Assembly: GCA_002314455.1 (NCBI GenBank)
Contig: DCFZ01000036.1
Span: forward strand, 18,744 to 82,743
Source: Lentisphaeria bacterium UBA1791
GTDB lineage: Bacteria; Verrucomicrobiota; Lentisphaeria; Victivallales; Victivallaceae
Direction: 5' to 3'
DNA: 64,000 nt
Positions 7,366 to 16,678 of this stretch are shown here, one piece after another. Below the pieces are notes generated by a model. That model was not told the DNA's origin. It did not search any database and saw only the letters and a program-made list of their open reading frames with translations. Position 1 is the first letter of the stretch, and each line of letters opens with the position of its first letter. Position numbers and translations under genes: made by a program.

Positions 7366-9498
7366 ATGAGTACAGCGAATCGTTTCCGCGCCGTCAACGC
7401 GATCGCCGAGATCAAGACGCCGATGCCCTGTGCGGCGGCGCCTGTGCCTGAAATTCATTTCGCCGAGGATGTTTTCAACATTCAGACGATGAAATCCTAT
7501 CTGCCCAAGGGCAGTTGTCAGAAACTCCTCTCGACGATCCGGCAGGGAACGCCGCTCAACCCGGAAATCGCCGGCGACGTCGCTCACGCAATGAAACAGT
7601 GGGCGCTCGAACGCGGGGCGACGCACTTTACCCACTGGTTCCAACCGCTGACCGGTTCCACCGCCGAAAAGCACGACGCTTTCCTCGACTTCGAGGGCGA
7701 CAAGCCGATCATGAGTTTTTCCGGCAAGAATCTGATCGTCGGCGAACCCGACGCGTCGAGTTTCCCGTCGGGCGGATTGCGCTCCACCTTTGAAGCGCGC
7801 GGTTACACGGCATGGGATCCGACCAGCCCCGCATTCATCAAGCGTCACGGCAACGGGGCGACGCTCTGCATCCCGACCGCCTTCTGCAGTTACACGGGCG
7901 AAGCGCTCGACAAAAAGACGCCGCTGCTCCGGTCGATCCAGGCGCTTTCCGCGAGCACCAAACGGTTGATGAAGTGTTTCGGGTTGCCCGACGAAAAAGT
8001 CGAGATCACCCTCGGCGCCGAGCAGGAATACTTTTTGATCGACCGCAACTTTTATCTGCAGCGCCCGGACTTGCTCCAGACGGGACGCACCGTTTTCGGC
8101 GCGCCGCCCGCCAAGCATCAGCAATTGGAAGACCACTATTTCGGCGCGATCCGCATGCGCGTGCTGAACTTTATGACCGAGGTCGAAAAAGAGCTGTGGA
8201 CGCTCGGGATCCCCGCCAAGACGCGCCACAACGAAGTCGCCCCCGCGCAATTCGAGCTGGCGCCGCTCTTTGAAGAAGTCAATCTCGCCTGCGACCACAA
8301 CATGCTCATCATGGAAGTCCTCCGGCAGGTTGCTTCGCGGCACAATCTCGTCTGTCTGCTTCACGAAAAGCCCTTCTCGGGCGTCAACGGTTCCGGCAAG
8401 CACAACAACTGGAGCATCAGCTACGGCAAGCGCAACCTCTTCAACCCCGGCGACGACCCCGATCAGAACGCGATCTTTCTCACCGTGCTCTGCGCGGTCA
8501 TCGAAGCGGTCGACCGCCACGCGGACATTTTGCGCGCGACCGTCGCGGGCGTCGGCAACGACCACCGCCTCGGCGCCAACGAAGCGCCGCCCGCCGTCAT
8601 TTCGATCTACCTCGGCGACCAGCTCAATGAAGTGATCAATCTGCTGGAAACCGGTTCCGGCAAAGCGAGCCGCAAGGCGAGTTCGCTTAAGATCGGCGTC
8701 GACACGCTGCCGCCGCTTCCCCAGGATGCGACCGACCGCAACCGGACGAGCCCCTTCGCCTTTACCGGCAATAAATTCGAGTTCCGCGCGCCCGGCTCCA
8801 GCCAATCGTGCTCCGGGTGCAACGTCGTGCTCAACATGATTGCCGCTGAGGCGTTCGACCGCATGGCGGATGTGCTGGAAAACGTCGACAAAAAGGATTT
8901 CAACGCAGTTCTGCAAAAGCAGTTGCGCAGCGTCATCAAGGCGCACAAGCGGATCATTTTCAACGGCGATGGCTATACCGACAACTGGCTCAACGAAGCC
9001 GCGCGCCGCGGCTTGCCCAATCTGCCGATGACGCTCGACGCCATCCGCGCGTTGACCCAAGACGAAAACGTCGCGCTCTTTGAACAATACGGGGTGTTCA
9101 ACCGCCGGGAACTGGAATCCCGCTACGAAGTCTCGCTCGAAGATTATCAGCGCCGCATCCACATCGAGGGTGAAGTTGCGCTTGAGATCGCGACCAGTAT
9201 GATCTTGCCCGTCATCCGCAACGAGTACGAAAAGTGCGTCCGCACGCTCGCCGAGGCGAAACAAGCGGAAGTCAAAACCGGTTCCGGCTCCATCCGCCGC
9301 GACGCCGAAAAATTCGGCAAAGGGTGCGACGACATCACCGGCAAGGCGGATCTGCTCCGCAAGGCGCTTCAGGGCACGCCCGACGAGATCATTCACGCGA
9401 TGCACGCGCTCCGTAACGTCGTCGACGCGCTGGAAAAGATCACGCCCGACGACGTGTGGCCGTTGCCGAAGTATCGTGAAATGCTCTTTATCTATTAA
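7366..9498 (+). CDS. glnN: Glutamine synthetase type III
   Basis: 710 residues, the large size typical of GSIII (type I is about 470). Makes glutamine from glutamate, ammonia and ATP; central to nitrogen assimilation. Signatures: the GSIII N-terminal domain (VFNIQTMKSYLPKGSC, HFTHWFQPLTG), the ATP/metal segments AEQEYFLID and FSGVNGSGKHNNWS, and GNDHRLGANEAPPA. The C-terminal 200 residues are the GSIII-specific helical extension. Preceded by AAGGATAA and its own promoter. Monocistronic as far as seen; no nitrogen regulator is adjacent. Confidence 0.96.
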   Translation: MSTANRFRAVNAIAEIKTPMPCAAAPVPEIHFAEDVFNIQTMKSYLPKGSCQKLLSTIRQGTPLNPEIAGDVAHAMKQWALERGATHFTHWFQPLTGSTAEKHDAFLDFEGDKPIMSFSGKNLIVGEPDASSFPSGGLRSTFEARGYTAWDPTSPAFIKRHGNGATLCIPTAFCSYTGEALDKKTPLLRSIQALSASTKRLMKCFGLPDEKVEITLGAEQEYFLIDRNFYLQRPDLLQTGRTVFGAPPAKHQQLEDHYFGAIRMRVLNFMTEVEKELWTLGIPAKTRHNEVAPAQFELAPLFEEVNLACDHNMLIMEVLRQVASRHNLVCLLHEKPFSGVNGSGKHNNWSISYGKRNLFNPGDDPDQNAIFLTVLCAVIEAVDRHADILRATVAGVGNDHRLGANEAPPAVISIYLGDQLNEVINLLETGSGKASRKASSLKIGVDTLPPLPQDATDRNRTSPFAFTGNKFEFRAPGSSQSCSGCNVVLNMIAAEAFDRMADVLENVDKKDFNAVLQKQLRSVIKAHKRIIFNGDGYTDNWLNEAARRGLPNLPMTLDAIRALTQDENVALFEQYGVFNRRELESRYEVSLEDYQRRIHIEGEVALEIATSMILPVIRNEYEKCVRTLAEAKQAEVKTGSGSIRRDAEKFGKGCDDITGKADLLRKALQGTPDEIIHAMHALRNVVDALEKITPDDVWPLPKYREMLFIY

Positions 9499-9558
9499 AC
9501 CGAAACGGGAAACGGAAAAATAAAAGCTTATTTTAGTTGAAAATTGAGCGTTTTTTAC

Positions 9559-9586
9559 TTGCTTTTTTCAAATTTTGTGCTATATT
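9559..9586 (+). promoter_or_regulatory. sigma70-type promoter of rpmE
   Basis: TTGCTT, 16-bp spacer, TATATT, in an AT-rich stretch about 55 bp upstream of the start codon. Confidence 0.5.
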
Positions 9587-9640
9587 TATGCTTTGACAAA
9601 CCAATAGATTTTAACAACCCAATTTTTGGAGAATGTAACG

Positions 9641-9847
9641 ATGAAAAAAGATATTCATCCGGCTTACGGTGACGCGATCGTCACCTGCGCTTGCGGCGAA
9701 GTCTGGCACATCAAATCGACCCGCCCCGAGTACAAGGTCGGTATCTGCGCCAAGTGCCACCCCTTCTTTACCGGCAAACAGAAGTTCGTTGATACGGCGG
9801 GCCGTATCGACAAATTCAACCGCCGCTACAAGAAAGCTTCCAACTAA
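9641..9847 (+). CDS. rpmE: 50S ribosomal protein L31 (zinc-binding type A)
   Basis: 68 residues. Starts [10 protein letters not shown] after TTGGAGAA. The zinc-site cysteines are present in CACG and CAKCHPF, so this is the C+ form. The core [22 protein letters not shown] is typical of bL31. Followed by a terminator and then prfA. Confidence 0.96.
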   Translation: MKKDIHPAYGDAIVTCACGEVWHIKSTRPEYKVGICAKCHPFFTGKQKFVDTAGRIDKFNRRYKKASN

Positions 9848-9861
9848 TTTTTCCGATATCC

Positions 9862-9891
9862 GGGCTTGCTTTTCGGCAAGCCCTTTTTTTT
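9862..9891 (+). terminator. Intrinsic terminator between rpmE and prfA
   Basis: GGGCTTGC, loop TTTTCG, GCAAGCCC, then eight T. The prfA Shine-Dalgarno AAGGGG begins directly after the T run, so some read-through must supply prfA unless it has a promoter inside rpmE. Confidence 0.9.
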
Positions 9892-9905
9892 AAGGGGTTT
9901 TCATT

Positions 9906-10988
9906 ATGGTTCCCGAGGACATCCGTTCTTACGTCGACAAACTGCACAGTCGCGCCGACGAGCTCGAAAAGCAGCTCGCCGATCCCGGCATCTACGCCCG
10001 CGCCGACGAGTGCCGCCGCGTCACCCGGGAGCACAGCAAACTGGAAACGCTCTTTCACGATTTCGACACCTGGGTCAAAACCCTCAAGGACATCGAATCC
10101 TCGCATGAACTTCTGACGCAGGAAACCGACCCGGAAATGCGCGAACTTGCCGCCGCCGACATCGAGGATGCGGAAAAACGCGCCGCCGAATTGGAAGACA
10201 AGATCCAGATCTCGCTGTTGCCGCCCGATCCCAACGACTCCAAAAACATCATCGTCGAGATCAAACCGGCGGCGGGCGGCGATGAAGCCGCGCTCTTTGC
10301 CGCGGAGTTGCTCCGCGCGTACTTGTATTTCGCCGAAAAACAGGGGTGGAAGGTCGAAGTGCTCGATCAGTCCGATACCGATCTCGGCGGCATAAAAAAT
10401 GCCTCGTGCGCCTTTTCCGGCGGCGATGTTTACAGCTTGATGAAATACGAATCCGGCGTTCACCGCGTACAGCGCATCCCAGAAACCGAGTCCGGCGGAC
10501 GAGTTCACACCTCGACCGTCACCGTTTCCGTGATGCCCGAAGCCGAGGAAGTCGAATTGAACATCAAGCCCGAAGATCTGCGCTTCGACGTTTTCCGCTC
10601 CAGCGGTCCCGGCGGACAGTGCGTCAACACGACCGACAGCGCCGTGCGCGTCACACACATTCCGACCGGTCTCGCCGTCGCCAGTCAGCAGGAAAAATCC
10701 CAGCACCGCAACAAGGAGATCGCATTGCGGATCCTTTACGCCCGCTTGCTGGAACATATGCAAAACGAGGAAGCCGCCAAGCAGGCGGCGGACAAGCGTT
10801 CTCAAGTCGGCACCGGCGACCGCAGCGAGCGGATCCGCACCTACAACTTTCCCCAGAACCGCGTCACCGACCACCGCTTCAACGTTTCCACTTTTGATCT
10901 GCCGAAATTGATGCAGGGCGACCTCGATCTGATCCTCAATCAGATCCTCAAAATCGTCTGCGCCCGTCAGCTCGAAGCGTTGAAGTAA
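9906..10988 (+). CDS. prfA: Peptide chain release factor 1
   Basis: 360 residues, standard RF1 length. Recognises UAA and UAG stop codons and triggers peptide release. The GGQ hydrolysis loop is at 236-238 within SSGPGGQCVNTTDSAVR, and the codon-recognition PxT motif is PET at 192-194. Domains: N-terminal helical domain (1-100), then the tRNA-mimicking domains 2-4. The methyltransferase gene prmC that often follows is absent; a terminator comes next. Confidence 0.95.
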   Translation: MVPEDIRSYVDKLHSRADELEKQLADPGIYARADECRRVTREHSKLETLFHDFDTWVKTLKDIESSHELLTQETDPEMRELAAADIEDAEKRAAELEDKIQISLLPPDPNDSKNIIVEIKPAAGGDEAALFAAELLRAYLYFAEKQGWKVEVLDQSDTDLGGIKNASCAFSGGDVYSLMKYESGVHRVQRIPETESGGRVHTSTVTVSVMPEAEEVELNIKPEDLRFDVFRSSGPGGQCVNTTDSAVRVTHIPTGLAVASQQEKSQHRNKEIALRILYARLLEHMQNEEAAKQAADKRSQVGTGDRSERIRTYNFPQNRVTDHRFNVSTFDLPKLMQGDLDLILNQILKIVCARQLEALK

Positions 10989-11006
10989 GTTATTTTTAAG
11001 TCATTC

Positions 11007-11040
11007 ATCCGTCACGCTTTTCGCGTGGCGGATTTTTTTG
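11007..11040 (+). terminator. Intrinsic terminator after prfA
   Basis: ATCCGTCACGC and GCGTGGCGGAT form an 11-bp stem with one T-G pair around a TTTTC loop, followed by seven T. Confidence 0.9.
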
Positions 11041-11061
11041 TTTTCCCACCGGGCTGAAGGT

Positions 11062-11099
11062 AAAAAAAAAAGCTGTTGCAAATTTTTGCAACAGCTTTT
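11062..11099 (-). terminator. Intrinsic terminator of the minus-strand GT2 gene
   Basis: A perfect 15-bp inverted repeat (68-82 paired with 85-99 of this kilobase; core GCTGTTGC/GCAACAGC). On the minus strand it is followed by about ten T. Lies 16 bases beyond the stop codon. Confidence 0.85.
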
Positions 11100-11114
11100 C
11101 GATTAAAGAGATTT

Positions 11115-12530
11115 TTACAGCTTGTTTTCGGCGACCTGAACCTCTTCGGAGATCGCCTGATCTTCCCTGCCCTGCTGGGAAAGTTCACGGGTCATCCAGC
11201 TGCCGTTCCGCAACGTAAATATCGAGTAAACCGGCACCCACGAGAGGCAGAAAAAGTAGAAAAGGCAGTACCCGAATGCCCACAGCGATTTCAGTGGAGA
11301 GTAGCGTTCGGCGTAAATCACGGCGGGGATCACGCCCCACCCCAACGCCGCCAGCGCCATCATCATCAGGATCATCGGGGCATTCGTGATGTGAATGATC
11401 ATAAACGTGACCGTGCCGGGGATCGCCACCAGCGGCGCCAGAATGCTCAAGTCAAGGAAGAGCAAGTTCAACTGCAACACCAGCATCCGGGGCGTCCAGT
11501 GATGGATGGAACCGCTGACAACCGCGTGCGCCATACGGATATTTTCCCGGATATCGCTGCGGATCCAGCGCAGATACATCCGGCAAAGGCGGACATAATC
11601 CGTCGGGATCGTCGTAAAGGCAATCGCGTTTTGCTGGAAACGCACTTTGTAGTTCGCCATCAGGATCAAGCTCGACAACGCGCGATCTTCCCCGATGGTC
11701 GAGGGCGCCCCCATAAAGACCTGATTGAGCCATTCGTCGATCACCGGCAACAGAGCCGAACGCCGATACGCGCTCAACGCGCCGGGGGTGCAGAGCACCG
11801 TGCCGCCGAAACTGCTTTGCGCACAGCGCATAAAATCAAAGGTAAACGAAAAGGAAACTTCAAGCATTCTGGCGATGACGCTTTCCTTGGCATTCATCAC
11901 GCGGATATTGCCGGCGACGGCGCCGACTTGCTCGTCTTTGACAAGCGGCGCCACCAGATTGCGGAGTGAATCGCGATTGACGATGGAATCGCTGTCGAGC
12001 GTCACGACGATCTCGGTCGTCGCTCGCTTAAAGCCTTGATAGAGCGCCGCTTTCTTGCCGCCGTTCTTATCGAGCAAAACGGGGGTCACCCGACCGTTGG
12101 AATGCGCTGCGGCGTAGCGGATCCAGTAACGGGTGTCATCCTTGGAACCGTCGTCGATCGCAAAAACGTGCAACTTTTCCGCAGGGTAATCACTTTTCAG
12201 CAGACTTTCGATCGTTTCGGCGACCTGTTTTCCCTCATTGTAAGCGGGGATCAGCACGGTGCACTCCGGCAACTCCGCATCGTCGGGGGAAGCAACGCAG
12301 TGGTAGAAAAACACACCGATCGAAACGATCAGAAAATAAAGCAGCGAGCTCAATGCCGCAAAAACACCGAACGTCGCCATAATCAATTCGGTCTGCGTAT
12401 ACTGTGCACGCAACGGATTGTTGAAAAAGAGCCCGACGAAAAACAATGCGGAAATGCAGACTGCAATCAGAGCGACAAAGGCGAATTTACCGGTTTTCGC
12501 CCGCAAGGATTCCAGATGGTTCATCAACAT
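11115..12530 (-). CDS. Membrane-bound processive glycosyltransferase, family 2 (hyaluronan/cellulose synthase-like)
   Basis: 471 residues from ATG 12530, chosen because AGGGG lies 9 bases upstream. Two N-terminal membrane segments (about 16-36 and 52-76), a cytosolic GT-A domain (88-330), then three or four C-terminal membrane segments. Catalytic landmarks: DDGS at 127-130, DSDS at 179-182, GEDR at 280-283 and an RMYLRW segment replacing the QxxRW of processive synthases. Proteins of this layout polymerise and export beta-linked sugars such as poly-N-acetylglucosamine or hyaluronan. The product here cannot be read from sequence; no BcsB- or PgaB-like partner lies nearby. Confidence 0.8.
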   Translation of the reverse strand: MLMNHLESLRAKTGKFAFVALIAVCISALFFVGLFFNNPLRAQYTQTELIMATFGVFAALSSLLYFLIVSIGVFFYHCVASPDDAELPECTVLIPAYNEGKQVAETIESLLKSDYPAEKLHVFAIDDGSKDDTRYWIRYAAAHSNGRVTPVLLDKNGGKKAALYQGFKRATTEIVVTLDSDSIVNRDSLRNLVAPLVKDEQVGAVAGNIRVMNAKESVIARMLEVSFSFTFDFMRCAQSSFGGTVLCTPGALSAYRRSALLPVIDEWLNQVFMGAPSTIGEDRALSSLILMANYKVRFQQNAIAFTTIPTDYVRLCRMYLRWIRSDIRENIRMAHAVVSGSIHHWTPRMLVLQLNLLFLDLSILAPLVAIPGTVTFMIIHITNAPMILMMMALAALGWGVIPAVIYAERYSPLKSLWAFGYCLFYFFCLSWVPVYSIFTLRNGSWMTRELSQQGREDQAISEEVQVAENKL

Positions 12531-12573
12531 TTTGACTTTCCCCTGTTTACAATATGCTTCTGGTATGTTATTT

Positions 12574-12602
12574 AATATAGCACCGACTGTGCCGATTTTC
12601 AA
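12574..12602 (-). promoter_or_regulatory. sigma70-type promoter of the GT2 gene
   Basis: Minus strand TTGAAA, 17-bp spacer, TATATT, about 44 bp upstream of the start. Confidence 0.6.
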
Positions 12603-12652
12603 GTGCTGGATACTCTTTTTACGCTTTTTGAACGCTTTCGCGCGACTTTTCA

Positions 12653-12681
12653 TTGCAAAACGGCACACCTTATACTATATT
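12653..12681 (+). promoter_or_regulatory. sigma70-type promoter of gltX
   Basis: TTGCAA, 17-bp spacer, TATATT, about 42 bp before the gltX ATG. Divergent from the GT2 promoter. Confidence 0.55.
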
Positions 12682-12723
12682 ATGGAATATTGTTATGATT
12701 ACGTTTAACGACAGAGGTTTTTT

Positions 12724-14172
12724 ATGGCTTGCGTCCGCACCCGTTTCGCCCCCAGCCCCACCGGCTTTATGCACGTCGGCAATCTCCGCACCGCTCTTTA
12801 CGCCTGGTTGCTCGCCCGTTCTCAAAACGGTCGTTTCGTCCTCCGTATCGAGGATACCGACCGCGCCCGTTATGTCGACAACGCTGTTGAAGTGATCTAC
12901 GCGACGCTTCAGCGCGCGGGGCTCGACCACGACGAGGGACCGGATGTCGGCGGCGATTTCGGCCCCTACGTTCAGAGCGAGCGCAAAACTCTTTACGGCA
13001 AGTACGCCAAGGAACTCGTCGCCAAAGGCGGCGCCTATTATTGCTTCTGCGAAAAGCACGAGGAAACCGACGCCGAGGAAACGCCGCATGCCGGCGGCTG
13101 CCCGGGCAACTGCGGCGAACTTTCCGCCGCTGAAGTCGAAGCGAAACTTGCTTCCGGCGCGTCTTGGGTCATCCGCCAGCGCGTGCCGCGCGACGGCGCG
13201 ACGACCTTCACCGACAGCGTCTACGGCGAAATCACGATCGAAAACAAGGTGCTGGACGACCAGATCCTGCTCAAAAGCGACGGGATGCCGACCTACAATT
13301 TCGCCAACGTCATCGACGACCATCTGATGGAGATCACGCACGTCGTGCGCGGCTCGGAATATCTTTCGTCGACCCCGAAATACAATATGCTTTACCGCGC
13401 TTTCGGCTGGGAGATTCCCCAATATGTGCATTTGCCGCTCATCATGGGACGCGACGCCGAGGGCAATGTTTCCAAACTTTCCAAGCGCCACGGCTCGGTG
13501 AGCTTCGAGAATCTCGTTTCCGAGGGATATCTGCCGGAAGCGATCATCAACTACGTCGCGTTGCTCGGCTGGTCGCCCAAGAGCGACCGTGAACTCTTTA
13601 CGCTCAAGGAACTTGCCGAAGCTTTTCAGGTGACGGGACTCAACAAATCGAGCGCCGTTTTCGACTACGACAAGTTGCGCTGGATGAATTCCGAATACAT
13701 CAAGGCAATGCCCCCGGAAAAATTTTCAGAGATCGCGTTGCCTTTTTCGGGCGTCGCCGGCACGCCGCTTGAAGTTGCGTGGGGCAAGATCGGCGCGTTG
13801 CTGCAACCGCGCACCGAGTTGCTGACCGAGATTCCGGAAAAGATCGCATTTTTGTGCGCGCTCCCCGATTACGGCATCGAGCTTTTCGACAACAAAAAGA
13901 GCAAATGCAACGCCGAAGTCGCCAAGGAAGTCTTGACTGAAACGATCCCGCAAATTGCGGAGATTCAGGATTTTACGATCGAAAACATCAACGCCGTCGC
14001 CGCAACTTATGCGGAAAAGCACGCCGTCAAACTCGGTCAGCCGATGTGGGCGATCCGCATCGCGCTCGCCGGATTGACCGTCACCCCCGGCGGCGCCGGC
14101 GACATCGCCGCCATCCTCGGCAAAGAGGAGTCGCTGAAACGGCTCAACATCGCATTGCAGAAATTAAACTGA
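12724..14172 (+). CDS. gltX: Glutamyl-tRNA synthetase
   Basis: 482 residues, normal class I GluRS length. Charges tRNA-Glu with glutamate. The HIGH box is HVGN at 17-20 within RFAPSPTGFMHVGNLRTAL; the KMSKS box is KLSKRHGS. The C-terminal 170 residues are the helical anticodon-binding domain. With gatB directly downstream, this enzyme is probably non-discriminating and also charges tRNA-Gln with glutamate for later amidation; the pairing is the evidence, specificity itself was not tested. Confidence 0.96.
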   Translation: MACVRTRFAPSPTGFMHVGNLRTALYAWLLARSQNGRFVLRIEDTDRARYVDNAVEVIYATLQRAGLDHDEGPDVGGDFGPYVQSERKTLYGKYAKELVAKGGAYYCFCEKHEETDAEETPHAGGCPGNCGELSAAEVEAKLASGASWVIRQRVPRDGATTFTDSVYGEITIENKVLDDQILLKSDGMPTYNFANVIDDHLMEITHVVRGSEYLSSTPKYNMLYRAFGWEIPQYVHLPLIMGRDAEGNVSKLSKRHGSVSFENLVSEGYLPEAIINYVALLGWSPKSDRELFTLKELAEAFQVTGLNKSSAVFDYDKLRWMNSEYIKAMPPEKFSEIALPFSGVAGTPLEVAWGKIGALLQPRTELLTEIPEKIAFLCALPDYGIELFDNKKSKCNAEVAKEVLTETIPQIAEIQDFTIENINAVAATYAEKHAVKLGQPMWAIRIALAGLTVTPGGAGDIAAILGKEESLKRLNIALQKLN

Positions 14173-14191
14173 TCAACAGGGATAGAGAAAG

Positions 14192-15631
14192 ATGAAATAC
14201 GAAGCGGTCATCGGTTTGGAAGTCCACGTCCAAGTCCGCACCAAAAGCAAAATGTTCTGCTCGTGCGCCAACAAGTTCGGCGCGGAACCCAACACCCTCG
14301 TCTGCCCGGTCTGCCTCGGCTACCCCGGCACGCTCCCCGTGCCCAACCGCGAAGCCGTCCGCAAGGCGATCAAGGCGGGATTGCTCACCAACTGCACAAT
14401 CGCAAAGTCGAGCAAATTCGACCGCAAGAGCTACTTTTACCCCGATCTCGCCAAAAACTATCAGATCAGCCAGTACGACCTGCCCTTTTGCGAGCACGGT
14501 TTTCTCAAGATCTCGGGTACCGGATTTTCCGGCGAGCCGCTCCCCGAAAAGGAACTCGGCATCACCCGCATTCACCTCGAGGAAGACCCGGCGAAGCTCA
14601 ACCACGCGGGCGGTTCGACCGGCGCCGATTACAACCGCTCCGGCGTGCCGTTGATCGAGATCGTCGGCGAGCCCGATCTGCGTTCCGCCGACGAGGCCTA
14701 CGCCTATTTGACCGCGCTCAAGGAGATCATGCGCTACGGCGAGATCAGCGACTGCGATATGGAAAAAGGGCAGATGCGCTGTGACGTCAACATCTCGCTG
14801 CGCCCCGAGGGGCAAAAGGAATTCGGCGTCAAGATTGAACTCAAAAACCTCAACAGCTTCCGCGCCGTCCACCGCGCGATCGAGTATGAATACTGGCGGC
14901 AGAGCCACATCCTCGACGAAGGCGGCGCCATCCATCAGGAAACCCGCGGATGGAATGACGAAGCGGGCGAGAGCTACCTGATGCGCAGCAAGGAATCCGC
15001 GCACGATTACCGCTATTTCCCCGATCCCGATCTGATGCCGTTTGCCTTGAGCGACGCCGAGATCGAAGAGATCCGCGCGGAACTGCCCGAACTGCCCGAA
15101 GCGATGCGCAAGCGCTTTGAAGAATCCTATCAGTTGAGCGCATACGACGCCGGCGTGATGACCTCCGACACCGCGCTCGCCGCCTACTTTGACCAAGCGG
15201 CGAAACTCGCGAAACAGCCGAAGCTCGTCGCCAACTGGATCTCGTCGGAATTGCTCCGCCTTTTCGGCGAGACCAAAACGACGCTCGACAACTGCAAGAT
15301 CACCCCGGAATCGCTCGCAGGATTGACCAATCTGATCGCCGACGGCAAGATCAACGGCAAAATCGGCAAGAGCGTCTTTGAGGAAATGTTTGCCTCGGGC
15401 GACGCGCCGGAAAAGATCATTGCCGACAAAGGTCTGTCGCAAGTGAGCGACTCCTCGGCGATCGCCTCGGTCGTCACCGACGCGATCAATGCCAATCCCA
15501 AACAGGTCGCCGAATACAAAGCGGGCAACGAGCGAGTTCTGCAGTACTTCGTCGGTCAGGTGATGAAACTGAGCAAAGGGCGCGCCAATCCGCAACTCGT
15601 GATCGACGAACTCAAAAAGCAGTTGGGGTAA
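14192..15631 (+). CDS. gatB: Aspartyl/glutamyl-tRNA amidotransferase subunit B
   Basis: 479 residues. GatB binds misacylated Glu-tRNA-Gln or Asp-tRNA-Asn and amidates it with ammonia from GatA. Signatures: the start YEAVIGLEVHVQ, the zinc cysteines CSCANKF and CPVCLGYPG, the kinase-like core PDLAKNYQISQYD, and the C-terminal YqeY-like tail. Start 19 bases after the gltX stop. gatA and gatC are not in the window. Confidence 0.95.
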   Translation: MKYEAVIGLEVHVQVRTKSKMFCSCANKFGAEPNTLVCPVCLGYPGTLPVPNREAVRKAIKAGLLTNCTIAKSSKFDRKSYFYPDLAKNYQISQYDLPFCEHGFLKISGTGFSGEPLPEKELGITRIHLEEDPAKLNHAGGSTGADYNRSGVPLIEIVGEPDLRSADEAYAYLTALKEIMRYGEISDCDMEKGQMRCDVNISLRPEGQKEFGVKIELKNLNSFRAVHRAIEYEYWRQSHILDEGGAIHQETRGWNDEAGESYLMRSKESAHDYRYFPDPDLMPFALSDAEIEEIRAELPELPEAMRKRFEESYQLSAYDAGVMTSDTALAAYFDQAAKLAKQPKLVANWISSELLRLFGETKTTLDNCKITPESLAGLTNLIADGKINGKIGKSVFEEMFASGDAPEKIIADKGLSQVSDSSAIASVVTDAINANPKQVAEYKAGNERVLQYFVGQVMKLSKGRANPQLVIDELKKQLG

Positions 15632-15636
15632 TTCCT

Positions 15637-16239
15637 GTGATCGCCACGACGAGCGTCATCATCCTCGACAAACACCCGTGCCGCGAATCAGCGCTGGTGT
15701 TGCGGGGGATCTCGCCCGATTACGGCAAGATCGCGCTGATGCTCCACCGGGCGGAAAGCGCGGCAGGGCCCGCAGTCGACAAATTCCGCGAGGTCGAGGT
15801 TGAATTCAAAGACGATGCGCCGGGGGATATTTTCACCGCCGACCGCATCGAGACGCTCACCGATTTTTCCGGCGTCGCCGACGCGGTCAAAAACTTTGCG
15901 ATGGCGGAAAGGATCGCCAATTTTCTCCTGAAAAATCTGCCGGACAATTTGCCGCAACCCTACACGTACGACACGTTGCGTTCGGTTCTGTCGCAATTGG
16001 CGGGAAATGCTGAAAATGCGTGGACTCTCGAGCAGTGCGCCGTCGTCATCAAATGCGCGTATTTGTATGAAAACGGACTTCTCCCCGAGGGCAGTACGCC
16101 GCAACAGGCGGAATTTCTGGAAAATCTCGTCGCGGCGGGCATCGACAATTCCGATTTGCCACGCTGTGCCGAAAGCTACTGGCACCAGCTCAACTTGTGG
16201 CTCAACAACCTTTTGGATTACCAGCACCTTGCCCGCTGA
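15637..16239 (+). CDS. RecO-like DNA repair protein
   Basis: 200 residues, five bases after gatB. The N-terminal ~75 residues resemble the RecO OB-fold: a strand with VIILDKHPCRESALVLRG, then a segment where RecO reads out recombination-mediator function (YGKIALMLHRAES). The rest is helical (AMAERIANFLLKNL, LRSVLSQL), like the RecO C-terminal domain but shorter, without the zinc cysteines. RecO loads RecA on SSB-coated DNA. Assignment rests on pattern and length, so it is tentative. Confidence 0.55.
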   Translation: MIATTSVIILDKHPCRESALVLRGISPDYGKIALMLHRAESAAGPAVDKFREVEVEFKDDAPGDIFTADRIETLTDFSGVADAVKNFAMAERIANFLLKNLPDNLPQPYTYDTLRSVLSQLAGNAENAWTLEQCAVVIKCAYLYENGLLPEGSTPQQAEFLENLVAAGIDNSDLPRCAESYWHQLNLWLNNLLDYQHLAR

Positions 16240-16249
16240 AAGGAGTCTT

Positions 16250-16675
16250 ATGAAAAAACTGCTGATCTTTGCCGCCACCGGGATGTTGCTGTTTTCAGGT
16301 TGCCGCGACATCGTCAAAGTCAACGGGAAACCGTGTGAAATGCTCTTCGAATCGGAAGAAAAGGAACTTCAGGCGATCGCGCTCGCGACCTTGCAGCACA
16401 ACCTCGGCAAAAAGAACGTCGTCGAGCCGGAAGAATACCGTATGGCGGTCGCGACTCAGCCGCAGTGCGAAATCCACTATTACGCCGATCTGATCGGCAG
16501 AGCCGAATACACCTGGGAGTTCCCGACGCGCAAGACGACCGTCGTCATTCAGGGCGAATTTCTCAACCCGAAACAGCGGATCGTTTTCCTTTCCATCCAG
16601 CCGAAACAGCCGGATGTGATCGACACGACCCGCAAAATCCCCAAAAACGCGCCGATCTACCAAAAGAAAAAATAA
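16250..16675 (+). CDS. Putative lipoprotein, unknown function
   Basis: 141 residues. Starts MKKLLIFAATGMLLFSGC, a lipoprotein signal peptide with a lipobox ending at Cys18. Preceded by AAAGGAG. The mature part is small, mixed alpha/beta with no motif recognised, and ends in a lysine-rich tail. Follows the RecO-like gene by 10 bases and precedes a secreted hydrolase by 3, so all may share a transcript. Expected at the inner or outer membrane facing the periplasm. Confidence 0.75.
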   Translation: MKKLLIFAATGMLLFSGCRDIVKVNGKPCEMLFESEEKELQAIALATLQHNLGKKNVVEPEEYRMAVATQPQCEIHYYADLIGRAEYTWEFPTRKTTVVIQGEFLNPKQRIVFLSIQPKQPDVIDTTRKIPKNAPIYQKKK

Positions 16676-16678
16676 CGC

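Noticed and set aside
7363..9405. 680-codon open frame antisense to glnN
   Set aside because: Arises from GC-rich codon structure of glnN; composition is Arg/Asp/Phe-rich and matches no family, while glnN on the other strand is unambiguous.
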